Shown: in pieces, positions 1 to 8,697 of the stretch
Numbering within the stretch: position 1 is the first letter of the stretch
Layout of the letters: each line of letters begins with the position of its first letter
From: Cohnella laeviribosi DSM 21336
Lineage (GTDB): Bacteria > Bacillota > Bacilli > Paenibacillales > Paenibacillaceae
Direction of reading: 5' to 3'
Assembly (NCBI RefSeq): GCF_000378425.1
Contig: NZ_KB899825.1
Span: 1-64,000, forward strand
Length of the DNA: 64,000 bases
Made by a program: the position numbers and the translations under genes
Notes under the pieces: generated by a model
What the model saw: the letters and a program-made list of their open reading frames with translations, nothing else
Database searches by the model: none
What the model was told of the DNA's origin: nothing

Positions 1-31
1 ACGGACGAGCATATAAGAAAGGAGCCTGAGC

Positions 32-1756
32 ATGGCTGCACTGAGCTACAAGGAGTTTATCGAAGAGGTACGGACGCGTATAAGCCGGTTTACGGAAGAT
101 GATTTCCGGAGTCTGATCTTGTACTGGGCCAGTGAGGAGCCTTCGTCCACAAGACAAGAGTTTCTGAACAAATTGATCCCTCGTGAGCGGGGGAAGCAAG
201 AAACTCTTCCGGATGCGACCGGACTGATTGAGGAGATAGATGCTTTTGCCCAAAGAGTGGAAGATGGCGATTATTGCGACGGATGGGGGTGGGATGAAGA
301 TATCCATGAAGAGCGGGACTGGGGCGACGAAAGCTGGGCGCGGGAAATGGACGTTTTTTTCCTGCAAACGAGAACCCTGCTGTTGCAAGAGGATTACGAG
401 TCCGCTGAAGAAGCTTATCTGAAACTATTCGGCATACTGGAGACGGGCGAGGAACCGGGACATCTTCCCGGCGCGGACTACGCAAACATGCTGGAGGTCG
501 ATCTGGACGAGCAGGTTGCCCTTTTTCTCCGCTGTGTATATATGAATTCAGCTCCAGAACAACGGCCGGCTTCGATTTTCGATGCCATGAACAAATACAG
601 GTATTTGGGTTCAGGTATGAAACTAAAAAGCATTACTGGTGCATTAGACGTTTCGCTGCCGGATTTTGACGTTTTTTTGGCAGATTGGATTGAATTTTTG
701 AAAAATCAAGATCACTGGCAGGTCAGCGAGTGGCTCAGGGAAGCGATCATCTTGAAAGGCGGCGTGCCGGCGATTTCCGAGTTTGCAAGGGAACATGCGG
801 AAAAGTATCCCTTGGCCTATATGGATTGGATTAGAGCCTTGGAGACGCAAGGCGACTCGGATGCCATCATCCGGGTGGCCAGAGAAGGGCTGAGCAGGAT
901 TCCACGCGACTACACCGTGAGAGCGGAGATCGCGGATGTCATTGCGAACATCGGGGAGAGCCGGGATGACCCGCAGTTAAAGCTGGAGGGGCACAAAGAG
1001 AGCTTTTATTCGTCGCCTTCTATGGAACGTCTGGTTGATCTGTATACGACGGCAATTGAATGCGGATGCTTTGAAGAGATACGCGAGGTAGCCGAGCAGA
1101 GGATGACGGAGCTTCGAAGCAGTAGCGGGACACTTTCGAACAATAGCTACAATCGCGAGCGGCATATGGCTTTTGTGCGTGACGGAGTCTTTTTCAATGC
1201 GTTGCTGTTAGCGGGAAAATACGAGGAGGTATTTGAAAATTGTCATAAGAAAGGCCCGCTCGGATGGAGCAGCAGTGACAATCCTAAGCCTGTATTTGTC
1301 GCTTTCATGATGATGCTATTGTCTAAAGGTGGAGATGACGCGAAGGTGCTGCTCAAGCAATGGGAGGATGCGATCGTACAAACGTGCTATAATGGCGGCA
1401 CGGAGTATGTCGGGAAGTATCGGAGCATTATAGAACATACGAAAACATCGATTGCGCTGACCGGAGAGCAGGAGCAGTTTTTTTTGAAATGGTGCATGGA
1501 TGAGGTCGGAAAAAGAGTGGACGCTATCGTGGGAAATCAGTATCGGGGGAGCTATCATAAAGCGGCGGGGCTGTTGGTCGCTATGGCCGAGACTTTGGCG
1601 AACAGGGGAGAGAAGCAAGCTGGCGCCAATCTGATTGAAAAGTATAGAAGCAATTATTCGCGGCATAGCGCTTTCAGAAACGAGGTTTCCGCGGCCATGC
1701 AAAGGTCGAAGATTTTCGAGTCGGGCGCATCGGCAAAAGGAACAAAGAAGAGATGA
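32..1756 (+). CDS. Large helical-repeat protein of unknown function
   Basis: The 574-residue acidic protein has no signal peptide or membrane segment, so it is probably cytoplasmic. It reads as mostly amphipathic helices, with TPR-like stretches in the middle and C-terminal half. I do not recognise a catalytic motif. The ATG start has a strong ribosome site (AAGAAAGGAG) at a good distance. Proteins of this look are often neighbours of SWIM zinc-finger proteins in Bacillales, but the upstream gene lies outside the window, so that link is inference. A small cysteine-rich gene follows within about 50 bp. The reading frame is intact, unlike several neighbours. Confidence 0.6.
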   Translation: MAALSYKEFIEEVRTRISRFTEDDFRSLILYWASEEPSSTRQEFLNKLIPRERGKQETLPDATGLIEEIDAFAQRVEDGDYCDGWGWDEDIHEERDWGDESWAREMDVFFLQTRTLLLQEDYESAEEAYLKLFGILETGEEPGHLPGADYANMLEVDLDEQVALFLRCVYMNSAPEQRPASIFDAMNKYRYLGSGMKLKSITGALDVSLPDFDVFLADWIEFLKNQDHWQVSEWLREAIILKGGVPAISEFAREHAEKYPLAYMDWIRALETQGDSDAIIRVAREGLSRIPRDYTVRAEIADVIANIGESRDDPQLKLEGHKESFYSSPSMERLVDLYTTAIECGCFEEIREVAEQRMTELRSSSGTLSNNSYNRERHMAFVRDGVFFNALLLAGKYEEVFENCHKKGPLGWSSSDNPKPVFVAFMMMLLSKGGDDAKVLLKQWEDAIVQTCYNGGTEYVGKYRSIIEHTKTSIALTGEQEQFFLKWCMDEVGKRVDAIVGNQYRGSYHKAAGLLVAMAETLANRGEKQAGANLIEKYRSNYSRHSAFRNEVSAAMQRSKIFESGASAKGTKKR

Positions 1757-1808
1757 TGAAGCAAGTTATCGTCAAAAATACATCGTCAATGAGGTGTTCA
1801 TTCAATCT

Positions 1809-2057
1809 ATGGTTCCTGTATCTATCGAAAAGTTCGTAGCGTTGTACATGAAAAACAATCCAAAAGAGAACAAAAAGAATCTCATCGAGAACTTGAAAGC
1901 ATCCGTTTCCGCGAAAGAAAATGGAGCTTGCTGCAGCCAATGCGGTCAACCGATTTGGGCGATTGGGACCGCTATTGCAGGATGGAATTCATGCTTTACT
2001 TGTTTGACGGGCGAAGCTGACGATTCTGTTGATTATGAAATCGATAAGGTTTGTTGA
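1809..2057 (+). CDS. Small cysteine-rich (putative zinc-binding) protein
   Basis: This is a short protein of about 82 residues. The N-terminal half is basic and helical (FVALYMKNNPKENKK). The C-terminal half carries two CxxC pairs (CSQCG and CFTC) that could hold one zinc ion. The frame is open further upstream, but that part overlaps the preceding gene and looks like read-through. The ATG at 1809 is preceded by GAGGTG, spaced a little long; GTG at 1794 is a possible alternative. No family is recognised with confidence. It lies directly after the helical-repeat gene and may be co-transcribed with it. Confidence 0.5.
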   Translation: MVPVSIEKFVALYMKNNPKENKKNLIENLKASVSAKENGACCSQCGQPIWAIGTAIAGWNSCFTCLTGEADDSVDYEIDKVC

Positions 2058-2104
2058 AATCAAGCCTTACTATTTGGAATTTTCGTAAAGGGAATGAACA
2101 AGGT

Positions 2105-2757
2105 ATGAGTGACAGCATTCGTTTTACTCAAGCGGCACAGCATTTCGTTTAGAAAAGGCGAAAAATCTGGCTTCGGTCCAGGAAGTGGTCCTGTGCGGTT
2201 CGATGGCAGCCGGCGATCCCTATCCCGGCGAGTTTGATCTGGCGGTCGTTTTGTCTAATCTGGACGAGCTTCCGCAACTTGCGCGGTTTTGTCGGCAAAT
2301 CTCATCCACCACGCATGCTTGGGAAGTATTCATATTTAACAAGGACAGAAAGTACCTTGGCCGAATTTGTCATAAACGCGAGTGCCCCGCTCGCTATCCT
2401 TGCGATGCGATGGACTGTGGCAGGACCCCTTATCTAAGAAATATTCGCGGGTTCCGCTTCGACAGGAGTTTGTTTCTCGCTCCCGAATTGAAGGTCCTGT
2501 GGAATCGTCATGAAGAAAGTGTGTTGCTTGCCTGGCGTAAAGAATTGAATCTGACAGCGCCGAGTCTTGAAACATACGAACCGGTACGGCTCAAATGCTG
2601 GGACTGCGGAAATCGGTTTGTTTTTGAAGCTTCGGAGCAAAAATATTTTGCTAAACGCGGATGGGACGATCCGAAGCGTTGTCCGGAATGTCGGGAGAAG
2701 CGATGGTCAGGCCGCATGGGGATCGGCTTTGAGGAAGATGTCGCCGATGATTTCTAA
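2105..2757 (+). pseudogene. Nucleotidyltransferase-like protein with C-terminal zinc ribbon, frameshifted
   Basis: The main open part (from about 2150) has a nucleotidyltransferase-like motif GSMAAGDPYPGEFDLAVVL, in which GS and DxA recall the pol-beta fold. It also has a middle cysteine cluster (CHKRECPARYPCDAMDC) and a C-terminal zinc ribbon (CWDCG...CPECR). It has no good start of its own. An ATG at 2105 opens MSDSIRFTQAAQHF and hits TAG at 2150. Adding one T to the TTT run at 2143-2145 joins the two parts smoothly into about 217 residues. The gene is therefore either a real -1 frameshift pseudogene or carries a homopolymer read error. Substrate is unknown. Confidence 0.55.
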
Positions 2758-2892
2758 TCAGGAAGAGCGGAAGCTGATATGGATTATGCCCGTGCTCGTT
2801 CGACAAGACAAGGGATGGCCTGAACAAGGTCGAATTTAAAAGATATGATTTAGCGGGCCATATGTTGTTGGGCGACAAGGGAGGGATGCTGT

Positions 2893-3270
2893 GTGGGTAT
2901 CAGGGCTAAAGATGATGAACGGGAAGAGAGAATTGCTATGGAAATTATCGTGGATGCATATGGCGAGGAAGAACAAGCAATGAGCTGGTACTATTACTTG
3001 GATGAAAAACTTCAATTTCCTTTCACAGCTCGTTGCATGCACGTTGAAGCCAAGTCGCCACTGCAAGCGGGAGAAGAGGTTGTCGTTTTGAACATGGCCC
3101 CTGAGAACGAATGTCGGGACAGCATGTGGGTTCAAGTGGAATAGCAGAGACGCAAGTTTGCTGTACCGCTGGCCCAATTGCTGCCGATCGAGACAGACGA
3201 GTCAACGCAGTCGGTCATAGATGATTGGTTATATTGGGTTGAACGCGGATATCTTTTTTTAAAGGATTCT
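2893..3270 (+). pseudogene. CcbP-type calcium-binding protein gene with in-frame amber codon
   Basis: The first 83 codons match what I know of the small calcium-binding CcbP family: an acidic N-terminus, the motif AYGEEEQAMSWYYYLDEKL, then FPFTARC and MAPENEC. The frame is cut by TAG at 3142-3144 just after WVQVE. Past the TAG the same frame continues with the family's usual ending (RRKFAVPLAQL...DDWLYWVERGY) up to about 3270. The TAG stands where the family normally has Trp (TGG), so one G-to-A change would explain it. The start is GTG at 2893 with GGGAGGG before it. The frame stays open to 3693, but that part overlaps the opu promoter and riboswitch and is not coding. Confidence 0.65.
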
Positions 3271-3411
3271 AATACCAGAAAAATCAACCGGCATTCAAAA
3301 CGGATGCAAAAAGAAAAGCGCTTACAAGGGAAGGGTTCTTTTCAAGTTCGCCATCCAGCATCCGAAAAAAGTGCCCACGCTAGCTTGACACTGACCACCG
3401 ATTGCGGAGAT

Positions 3412-3440
3412 TTGACATGGATCGCGTGTTATGGTACATT
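3412..3440 (+). promoter_or_regulatory. Promoter of the opuC operon
   Basis: The -35 box TTGACA (3412-3417) is followed by 17 bp and the -10 box TACATT (3435-3440), with TG one base before the -10 (extended -10). Transcription should begin near 3447, right at the 5' end of the riboswitch. A second TTGACA at 3385-3390 has no matching -10. Confidence 0.75.
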
Positions 3441-3444
3441 GAAA

Positions 3445-3605
3445 ATGTGCTTAATTCCCGGAATTGAAACCGGGAAACGGGGGAACCGAATATTGGGGCG
3501 AATCGGCGTTTCGGAAATTTGCGTCCGAAATGCCGTAGGAAACCATCTTTTCCGAGCCCGTCAGCTAACCTCGTCGGCAATAGATGGGTCATTTCACTCT
3601 CCTGC
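3445..3605 (+). promoter_or_regulatory. Cyclic-di-AMP riboswitch (ydaO/yuaA type)
   Basis: Conserved blocks of the ydaO/yuaA leader appear in order: GCTTAATTCCCGG, a stem closing with CCGGGAAACGGGGGAACC, TATTGGGGCGAATC, CCGTAGGAAACC, then CCGAGCCCGTCAGCTAACCT with GTCGGC. This class binds cyclic di-AMP and normally shuts off the downstream gene when ligand is high. Here it precedes an osmolyte importer, one of its known target types, and is followed by an intrinsic terminator at 3640. Exact ends need a covariance-model search; the identity rests on the conserved core. Confidence 0.88.
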
Positions 3606-3639
3606 TCTAAGCGTGCTTTTCGAAAACCAATCACCACAG

Positions 3640-3665
3640 GGACCCGTCGAGGGTTCTTTTTCTTT
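3640..3665 (+). terminator. Riboswitch expression-platform terminator
   Basis: Stem GGACCC (3640-3645), loop GTCGA, stem GGGTTC (3651-3656), then a run of T. It lies 35 bp after the riboswitch core and 118 bp before opuCA, as expected for transcription attenuation. Confidence 0.8.
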
Positions 3666-3782
3666 CCCCGGCCTTTTTTCCCCGCTTCTTTAGCTCCTCT
3701 CCACAACCTGTTTCCTCTGCCATCTGTTGTCGGCCGAATCGCTCCTTTAATCCCCCGCATTTTAAGCGATAAGGAGGTCATC

Positions 3783-4919
3783 ATGCTCAGATTCGAAAAT
3801 GTCGGCAAGACATACCCGGACGGTTTTCAGGCGGTCAAATCCCTGAGCTTTGAAATCAAACGGGGAGAATTCATCGTTCTGATCGGCCCGAGCGGTTGCG
3901 GCAAGACAACGACCATGAAGATGATCAACCGTCTGATCCCCCATACGGAAGGGATCATTACCATCAACGGCATTGACATTTCCAAAGAAGATCCTGTCGC
4001 GCTCCGCAGAAACATCGGCTATGTCATTCAGCAGGTCGGGCTTTTCCCCCATTTCACCATCGAGGAAAATATCGCGCTGTTGCCAACCCTGAAAGGATGG
4101 AACCGCCCGAAAAAAAGACAGCGGGTGGAAGAACTGCTGCACATGATCGGTCTCGACCCGGCCCTGTTTGCCAAACGATATCCCAAAGAACTTTCCGGGG
4201 GACAGCAGCAGAGAGTGGGGGTGGCGCGCGCACTGGCGGCAGACCCAGACATCGTGCTGATGGATGAACCTTTCGGCGCGCTGGATCCCATCACAAGAGA
4301 GCAATTGCAGGACGAACTGCTCTCGCTGCAGAGAAAAGTCAACAAGACGATCGTATTTGTGACCCACGACATGGACGAAGCGTTGAAAATGGGGGACCGG
4401 ATCGCCGTCATGAAAGACGGCACTCTCCTGCAGTTTGATACGCCCGACAAACTTCTGAAAGACCCGGCTCACGGTTTCGTGGAGCAATTTATCGGAAAAA
4501 AAAGAATTTACCAAAATCCCGAGTTTATACCGGTTGCCGACATTATGCGGAATAACCCCGCGACGGTGCTTTCGTTCCGCTCTCCGGCCCGGGCGTTGAC
4601 GCTGATGCGGCATCGAAGGACGGATACGCTGCTTGTCGAAGACGAAAACGGCCAACTAATCGGCATTGTCTCCGCTTACGATCTTCAGGCCCGGATGGAG
4701 GATATCGAAACGATCGCGGAGATCACGGTTCCCGTCGAGTCGGTTTTGGATCTGTCGGCTACGGCGAAAGACGCGTTGATCGCCATTGAACAGGCGAAGT
4801 TCGGCATCGTTCCCGTTGTTGGGACGGATCACAAAATCGCCGGGGTTGTAACGAAAGGAAGTTTGCTCACGGTGTTTTCAAAATACTGGACGGAAAGCAG
4901 AGGTGAGTCGGTTTTATGA
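3783..4919 (+). CDS. opuCA: Osmoprotectant (betaine/choline/carnitine) ABC transporter ATPase
   Basis: This 378-residue ATPase powers uptake of quaternary-amine osmolytes at the membrane. It shows Walker A GPSGCGKT (35-42), the signature LSGGQQQR (about 137-144), Walker B LMDEP (about 158-163) and the switch VTHDMDE. A C-terminal pair of CBS domains (about 250-372) is typical of OpuCA. In Listeria the CBS pair of OpuCA binds c-di-AMP directly; whether this one does is inference. The ATG at 3783 was chosen because AAGGAGG sits just before it; the frame is open upstream through the leader but that part is not coding. It overlaps the permease by ATGA. Confidence 0.95.
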   Translation: MLRFENVGKTYPDGFQAVKSLSFEIKRGEFIVLIGPSGCGKTTTMKMINRLIPHTEGIITINGIDISKEDPVALRRNIGYVIQQVGLFPHFTIEENIALLPTLKGWNRPKKRQRVEELLHMIGLDPALFAKRYPKELSGGQQQRVGVARALAADPDIVLMDEPFGALDPITREQLQDELLSLQRKVNKTIVFVTHDMDEALKMGDRIAVMKDGTLLQFDTPDKLLKDPAHGFVEQFIGKKRIYQNPEFIPVADIMRNNPATVLSFRSPARALTLMRHRRTDTLLVEDENGQLIGIVSAYDLQARMEDIETIAEITVPVESVLDLSATAKDALIAIEQAKFGIVPVVGTDHKIAGVVTKGSLLTVFSKYWTESRGESVL

Positions 4920-5569
4920 ACGGTTCGTTATGGGAGCAACTGATCAGGCAACTCGGCATGCGTTGGCAAGACTTGATTGTATCCGTAGTTCAACATATTG
5001 AACTTGTCTTTTTCTCCATGATCATCGCCATCGCCTTGGGCGTACCGCTGGGAATCCTTATCACACGCTTTCCGCGCCTGAGGAATTGGGTCCTGGGAAC
5101 GGCCGGCATTTTACAGACAATTCCGAGTCTCGCCCTGCTCGGATTTATGATCCCGTTGCTTGGAATCGGCACGCAAACCGCTGTTGCGGCGCTGTTTCTT
5201 TATTCTCTGCTTCCCATTATCCGAAACACATTTACCGGAATCCAGGATGTGGACAAATCCGTTATTGAGGCGGCCAGAGGGATGGGAATGACAGACCAGC
5301 AAATATTGTTCAAAGTCGAACTCCCCCTTGCTTTGTCGGTGATCATGGCCGGAATCAGGACCGCCACCGTCATCAACGTGGGAACGGCAACACTGGCCGC
5401 GTTTATCGGCGCAGGAGGTCTGGGGGATTTTATTTTTCTCGGGATATCCCGGAATATCGATTCCCTTGTGCTGATCGGCGCATTTCCCGCCGCTCTGCTC
5501 GCTCTGCTGTTCGACTTTGTTCTGGGGTTGCTGGAACGCTGGACAATACCGCGAGGCTTGAAAATATAA
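4916..5569 (+). CDS. opuCB: Osmoprotectant ABC transporter permease
   Basis: This 217-residue membrane permease has about five or six hydrophobic segments and the cytoplasmic EAA loop (EAARGMGMTDQQILFKVELP) that docks with the ATPase. It fits the OpuCB/OpuBB family in length and sequence. Its start overlaps the opuCA stop by four bases, so translation is probably coupled. Bacillus and Listeria OpuC operons normally carry a second permease, OpuCD, after the binding protein. None is present here, so this permease may act as a homodimer or pair with a product from elsewhere. Confidence 0.93.
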   Translation: MNGSLWEQLIRQLGMRWQDLIVSVVQHIELVFFSMIIAIALGVPLGILITRFPRLRNWVLGTAGILQTIPSLALLGFMIPLLGIGTQTAVAALFLYSLLPIIRNTFTGIQDVDKSVIEAARGMGMTDQQILFKVELPLALSVIMAGIRTATVINVGTATLAAFIGAGGLGDFIFLGISRNIDSLVLIGAFPAALLALLFDFVLGLLERWTIPRGLKI

Positions 5570-5608
5570 GGATCTATTTTTCATTCATTGGGAGGTTTAT
5601 GGATAAAA

Positions 5609-6499
5609 ATGAAAAAATGGCTGTTGGCACTTCTGGCGGTCGTTTCCTTGATTGGTTTAAGCGCTTGTAATTCAAATGGGAAAAACCAAGAAAAAATTAC
5701 GGTAGGTTCCAAAAACTTTACCGAAAATATCATTTTGGCGCATATGATGGCCGATATCATTGAAGCGAAGACCAGTCTAAAGGTAGAGAGGAAAGTCAAT
5801 CTCGGCGGATCCAATGTAGCGTGGAAAGCGTTGCAGAACAACGATATCCAACTGTATCCGGATTATACAGGAACCATCGTCGCCAATTATTATCAGGAAA
5901 AAACGGGGACGTCCCAGGAAACGTTGGACAAGACCCGGGAGCTTCTGAAGAAGGACAACCTGACGTTCACCGAACCATTCGGCTTCAACAACACGTATAC
6001 GTTGGCGGTGACGCAGGAAACGGCGGAAAAATACAACTTGAAAACCTTTAGCGATTTGGCCAAGGTGTCCAAGGACTTGATCCTGGGGTGCGAATTTGAA
6101 TTCGAGGACCGTCCCGACGGCTATCTCGGCCTGCAAAAGACATACAACATGACGTTCAAGGATGTTGTCGGAATGGATCATGGTATCATGTATCGCTCTC
6201 TGGCTGATAAAAAAGTGGATGTTATCGATGCTTATTCTACCGACGGACAGATCAAAGTTTACGATCTGCACATTTTGCAAGACGACAAGTCATTCTTCCC
6301 TCCTTATGACGCGGGGTCGCTCGTGCGTAACGACGTCCTGGAAAAATATCCGGAAATCGAAAGCGCGTTAAATGAGCTCGGAGGAATAATCAGCGAATCC
6401 GATATGCAGAATTTGAACGCGAAAGTGGATTCTGAAGGATTGAAAGCACAGGATGTTGCACACGACTTTTTGGTGGAAAAGGGCCTCATCGAAAACTAG
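5609..6499 (+). CDS. opuCC: Osmoprotectant-binding lipoprotein
   Basis: This 296-residue substrate-binding protein starts with a lipoprotein signal ending LIGLSAC (lipidated Cys20), so it should be anchored outside the membrane. The mature part begins KITVGSKNFTEN and contains VNLGGSNVAWKAL and LYPDYTGTIVANYY, hallmarks of the OpuAC-like quaternary-amine binders. The ATG at 5609 was chosen over an upstream in-frame TTG because it opens a canonical signal peptide (MKKWLLALLAVV) and GGGAGG lies upstream. It ends the opuC operon, which has no second permease. Confidence 0.93.
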   Translation: MKKWLLALLAVVSLIGLSACNSNGKNQEKITVGSKNFTENIILAHMMADIIEAKTSLKVERKVNLGGSNVAWKALQNNDIQLYPDYTGTIVANYYQEKTGTSQETLDKTRELLKKDNLTFTEPFGFNNTYTLAVTQETAEKYNLKTFSDLAKVSKDLILGCEFEFEDRPDGYLGLQKTYNMTFKDVVGMDHGIMYRSLADKKVDVIDAYSTDGQIKVYDLHILQDDKSFFPPYDAGSLVRNDVLEKYPEIESALNELGGIISESDMQNLNAKVDSEGLKAQDVAHDFLVEKGLIEN

Positions 6500-6862
6500 C
6501 ATGTTTGAAACAGGCAGGAGATCCCGGTACTATTTTTTCTGTAGTACCGAGCTCATGCCATCAGCCGATTGGTTTGAACCTGCTGTGTTTTCAAAAAAAA
6601 GCCGCGCTCATTCTGGAGATGCTGCAACAGGAGAATGCCTCTTTCCCACAATTATCCGTTTGGGGTCGGTTCGTTCTTCAAAGTGAGCGTCTCAGTATGA
6701 TTATATTCTGACAATATATCACACTACTGACGCGGAGAAGAGCTGTAAATGCGATCTATCTATTTTCCATGTATGTATAAATTGCAATGAGACGCTCCGC
6801 CGCGATGCTGGGAACAGTGCAGGGGTTGGGGAGCAGGACTTTTATCCGGGAGGTGATACAAC
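6500..6862 (+). other. Non-coding gap between opuCC and mscS
   Basis: No convincing gene. A perfect 8-bp inverted repeat CGGTACTA/TAGTACCG (6525-6532 and 6542-6549) with T-rich loop lies soon after opuCC and may end its transcript, though no T-run follows it. A TG-GTATAA-like -10 (TATAAA at 6776-6781) is a weak promoter candidate for mscS. Short open frames here show no recognisable protein. Confidence 0.4.
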
Positions 6863-7780
6863 TTGGAATGGGGGAGAGAATTGGGTATCCACGAATACTT
6901 TACCTGGGATTTCTGGGCGCCGCAAACTGTCCTTCTTTTAAAAAAGCTGGGTGCAGTCTCTTTAATCGTCGCACTCACATGGCTTGCTCTTCGCATTCGA
7001 AAAATTCTTATATCGCGTATTTTTGTGCTCACGCGATTGGACATCAAGCAAAAAAATACATTGGAGTCGCTGCTTCTCTCCTTGTCGAGATATGTGCTCT
7101 TTATTATTGCGTTTCTGATGTGCCTAAGCAATCTTGGACTAGAGGTGGGACCGATCATCGCCGGAGCCGGCGTCGTCGGTTTGGCAGTTGGATTCGGGGC
7201 GCAATCGCTAGTCAAGGATTTGATTACCGGCTTTTTCATCATTTTTGAAGATCAATTTTCCGTCGGCGATTATGTATCCATTAACAATGGACAAATAACC
7301 GGCACGGTGGTCAGTGTCGGCCTGCGCGCCACCAAAATCCGAACCTGGGCCCAACATGTCGTCGTCATTCAAAACTCGGAAATCCGCATCAGCGAAAACT
7401 ACAACCGCGAAAAAATGCGGGCGATCATCAACGTGACGGTTCCCTATGAAACGGATCCGGCAGATGTCGAAACTGCAGTGAATCGCATGTCCGAGCGACT
7501 GTTGAAGGAGATGCCCCACCTTTTTTTGCGCGACGCAGCCGGAAATGTGATTGAACCGCCGCAACTGTACGGCATTACTGATGTGGAAAACCAGGCGCTA
7601 GGTGCGAAATATACGGTTGTCAGCCTAGTGAATGACCAGCATTATTGGACGGCTTGCAAAGAAATCCGAAAATTGCTTTTGCATGAACTGAAAGAGCTCG
7701 GTATTCCGATCTCTTATCCCCGACGCATTGAGCGTATCGAAAATGAATTCAAATACGGTCACGTTTCATCGACTAGTTGA
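6863..7780 (+). CDS. Small-conductance mechanosensitive channel (MscS family)
   Basis: This 305-residue channel protein should open under membrane tension and release solutes on hypo-osmotic shock. It has an N-terminal membrane segment (about 24-45), a second near 78-98 and the glycine/alanine-rich pore helix IIAGAGVVGLAVGFGAQSL. The conserved start of the beta domain (FEDQFSVGDYV) and a C-terminal alpha/beta domain follow. The start is TTG at 6863, supported by an excellent GGGAGGTGAT site at the right distance. It lies next to an osmolyte importer, so the pair covers uptake and release. The frame is intact. Confidence 0.92.
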   Translation: MEWGRELGIHEYFTWDFWAPQTVLLLKKLGAVSLIVALTWLALRIRKILISRIFVLTRLDIKQKNTLESLLLSLSRYVLFIIAFLMCLSNLGLEVGPIIAGAGVVGLAVGFGAQSLVKDLITGFFIIFEDQFSVGDYVSINNGQITGTVVSVGLRATKIRTWAQHVVVIQNSEIRISENYNREKMRAIINVTVPYETDPADVETAVNRMSERLLKEMPHLFLRDAAGNVIEPPQLYGITDVENQALGAKYTVVSLVNDQHYWTACKEIRKLLLHELKELGIPISYPRRIERIENEFKYGHVSSTS

Positions 7781-8071
7781 ATTTTCCCCTTCTGTTCTTT
7801 AACAGGATGGCATGTGAATAAGTTGATGGTGCCCCATACTCGCGAGTCAAGTGTCCTTTTCGGAATGTCTCTTGGCGGCACGGATATTCGCAGCAACTGA
7901 CATGGATGTTTATTCAGCGACTACACTGAAAGCTTTGAACAAGAGATAAAAGGGCGTACAGGTCGGTCCGGCGATCGGGTGTGCGCCCAGGAAACTGCGC
8001 CTAGAATAAAAAGTGGACACCGCGTTAAGTGAACCTTGATAATAGGCATAACGATGAAAGAGGTGTCCATT

Positions 8072-8368
8072 ATGGGAGAGCAACGCCAGCACTACAATGA
8101 AGAATTCAAAAGGCAAGCCGTGAAGTATGTTCAAGAACAGACAAAGACTTTACCTGAGATCGCGGATGAATTGAACATCCCAGAAGGAACGTTGCGAAAT
8201 TGGATGACGAAATATCGTTCGTTTGAAAACGAGCCGATTGTCAATTCAGAAAAAGTCCGCCAACTGGAAGAACGTCTCAAGGCTGGTGAACGAGAGAAGC
8301 AAGACCTCGCGGAGGAGTTGGCCATCTTAAAAAAGGCGCTGCACATCTTCAGCAAAGAAAGGAACTAA
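8072..8368 (+). CDS. IS3-family transposase OrfA
   Basis: A 98-residue protein with the IS3 OrfA pattern: N-terminal helix-turn-helix (YNEEFKRQAVKYVQEQ... IPEGTLRNWMTKYR) and a C-terminal leucine-zipper-like coiled coil (RQLEERLKAGEREKQDLAEE). Length is typical. The ATG at 8072 follows GAAAGAGGTG. The end (ILKKALHIFSKERN) is where OrfA usually frameshifts into OrfB. Only the first OrfB residues follow, so the element is dead. Confidence 0.85.
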   Translation: MGEQRQHYNEEFKRQAVKYVQEQTKTLPEIADELNIPEGTLRNWMTKYRSFENEPIVNSEKVRQLEERLKAGEREKQDLAEELAILKKALHIFSKERN

Positions 8369-8369
8369 G

Positions 8370-8412
8370 GTTCCAATTTATCGAAAATCATCGCTCCGAA
8401 TTTCGATTGGAG
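8370..8412 (+). pseudogene. IS3 OrfB N-terminal stub
   Basis: Directly after orfA the sequence encodes FQFIENHRSEFRLE, the usual opening of an IS3 OrfB transposase (integrase-core protein). Similarity stops after about 14 residues at a break point, so the copy was truncated here. Confidence 0.55.
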
Positions 8413-8454
8413 AATCGCCGTATACCGTTTCTACCGTGGAATCCAGATCCAAGA

Positions 8455-8541
8455 TCAGTTCGGAGAAAGACGGTACATACGTTCGCATTGATTGGGCGTC
8501 ATGTACCCAATGGCAGAGTGAATCCGTTTCCCATTGTAGAA
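8455..8541 (-). pseudogene. IS3 OrfB C-terminal fragment, opposite strand
   Basis: The minus strand encodes FYNGKRIHSAIGYMTPNQCE followed by eight residues and a stop, the standard C-terminal end of an IS3-family OrfB. It points against the OrfA on the plus strand, so the two are ends of different copies or of one copy after inversion. Nothing upstream of FYNGK matches OrfB. Confidence 0.65.
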
Positions 8542-8697
8542 ACAAGGTCCAGCGCCCGCGCAAAGCGGGGTTCTCGTTGCGCTTCCAATATCGCGCTTTT
8601 GGTTCAGACACAACGGACGGGAAGGCGATCCGGTTTGAGCCGCTCTTACCGTTGCAGGTTCTGAAACCATAACTGCTTTTCATGTTCGGCTCGGATT

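Noticed and set aside
3178-3693. 171-codon plus-strand frame after the CcbP amber codon as a separate gene
   Set aside because: Its start is the CcbP C-terminus and its end overlaps the opu promoter, riboswitch and terminator; only the first part is homologous to anything.
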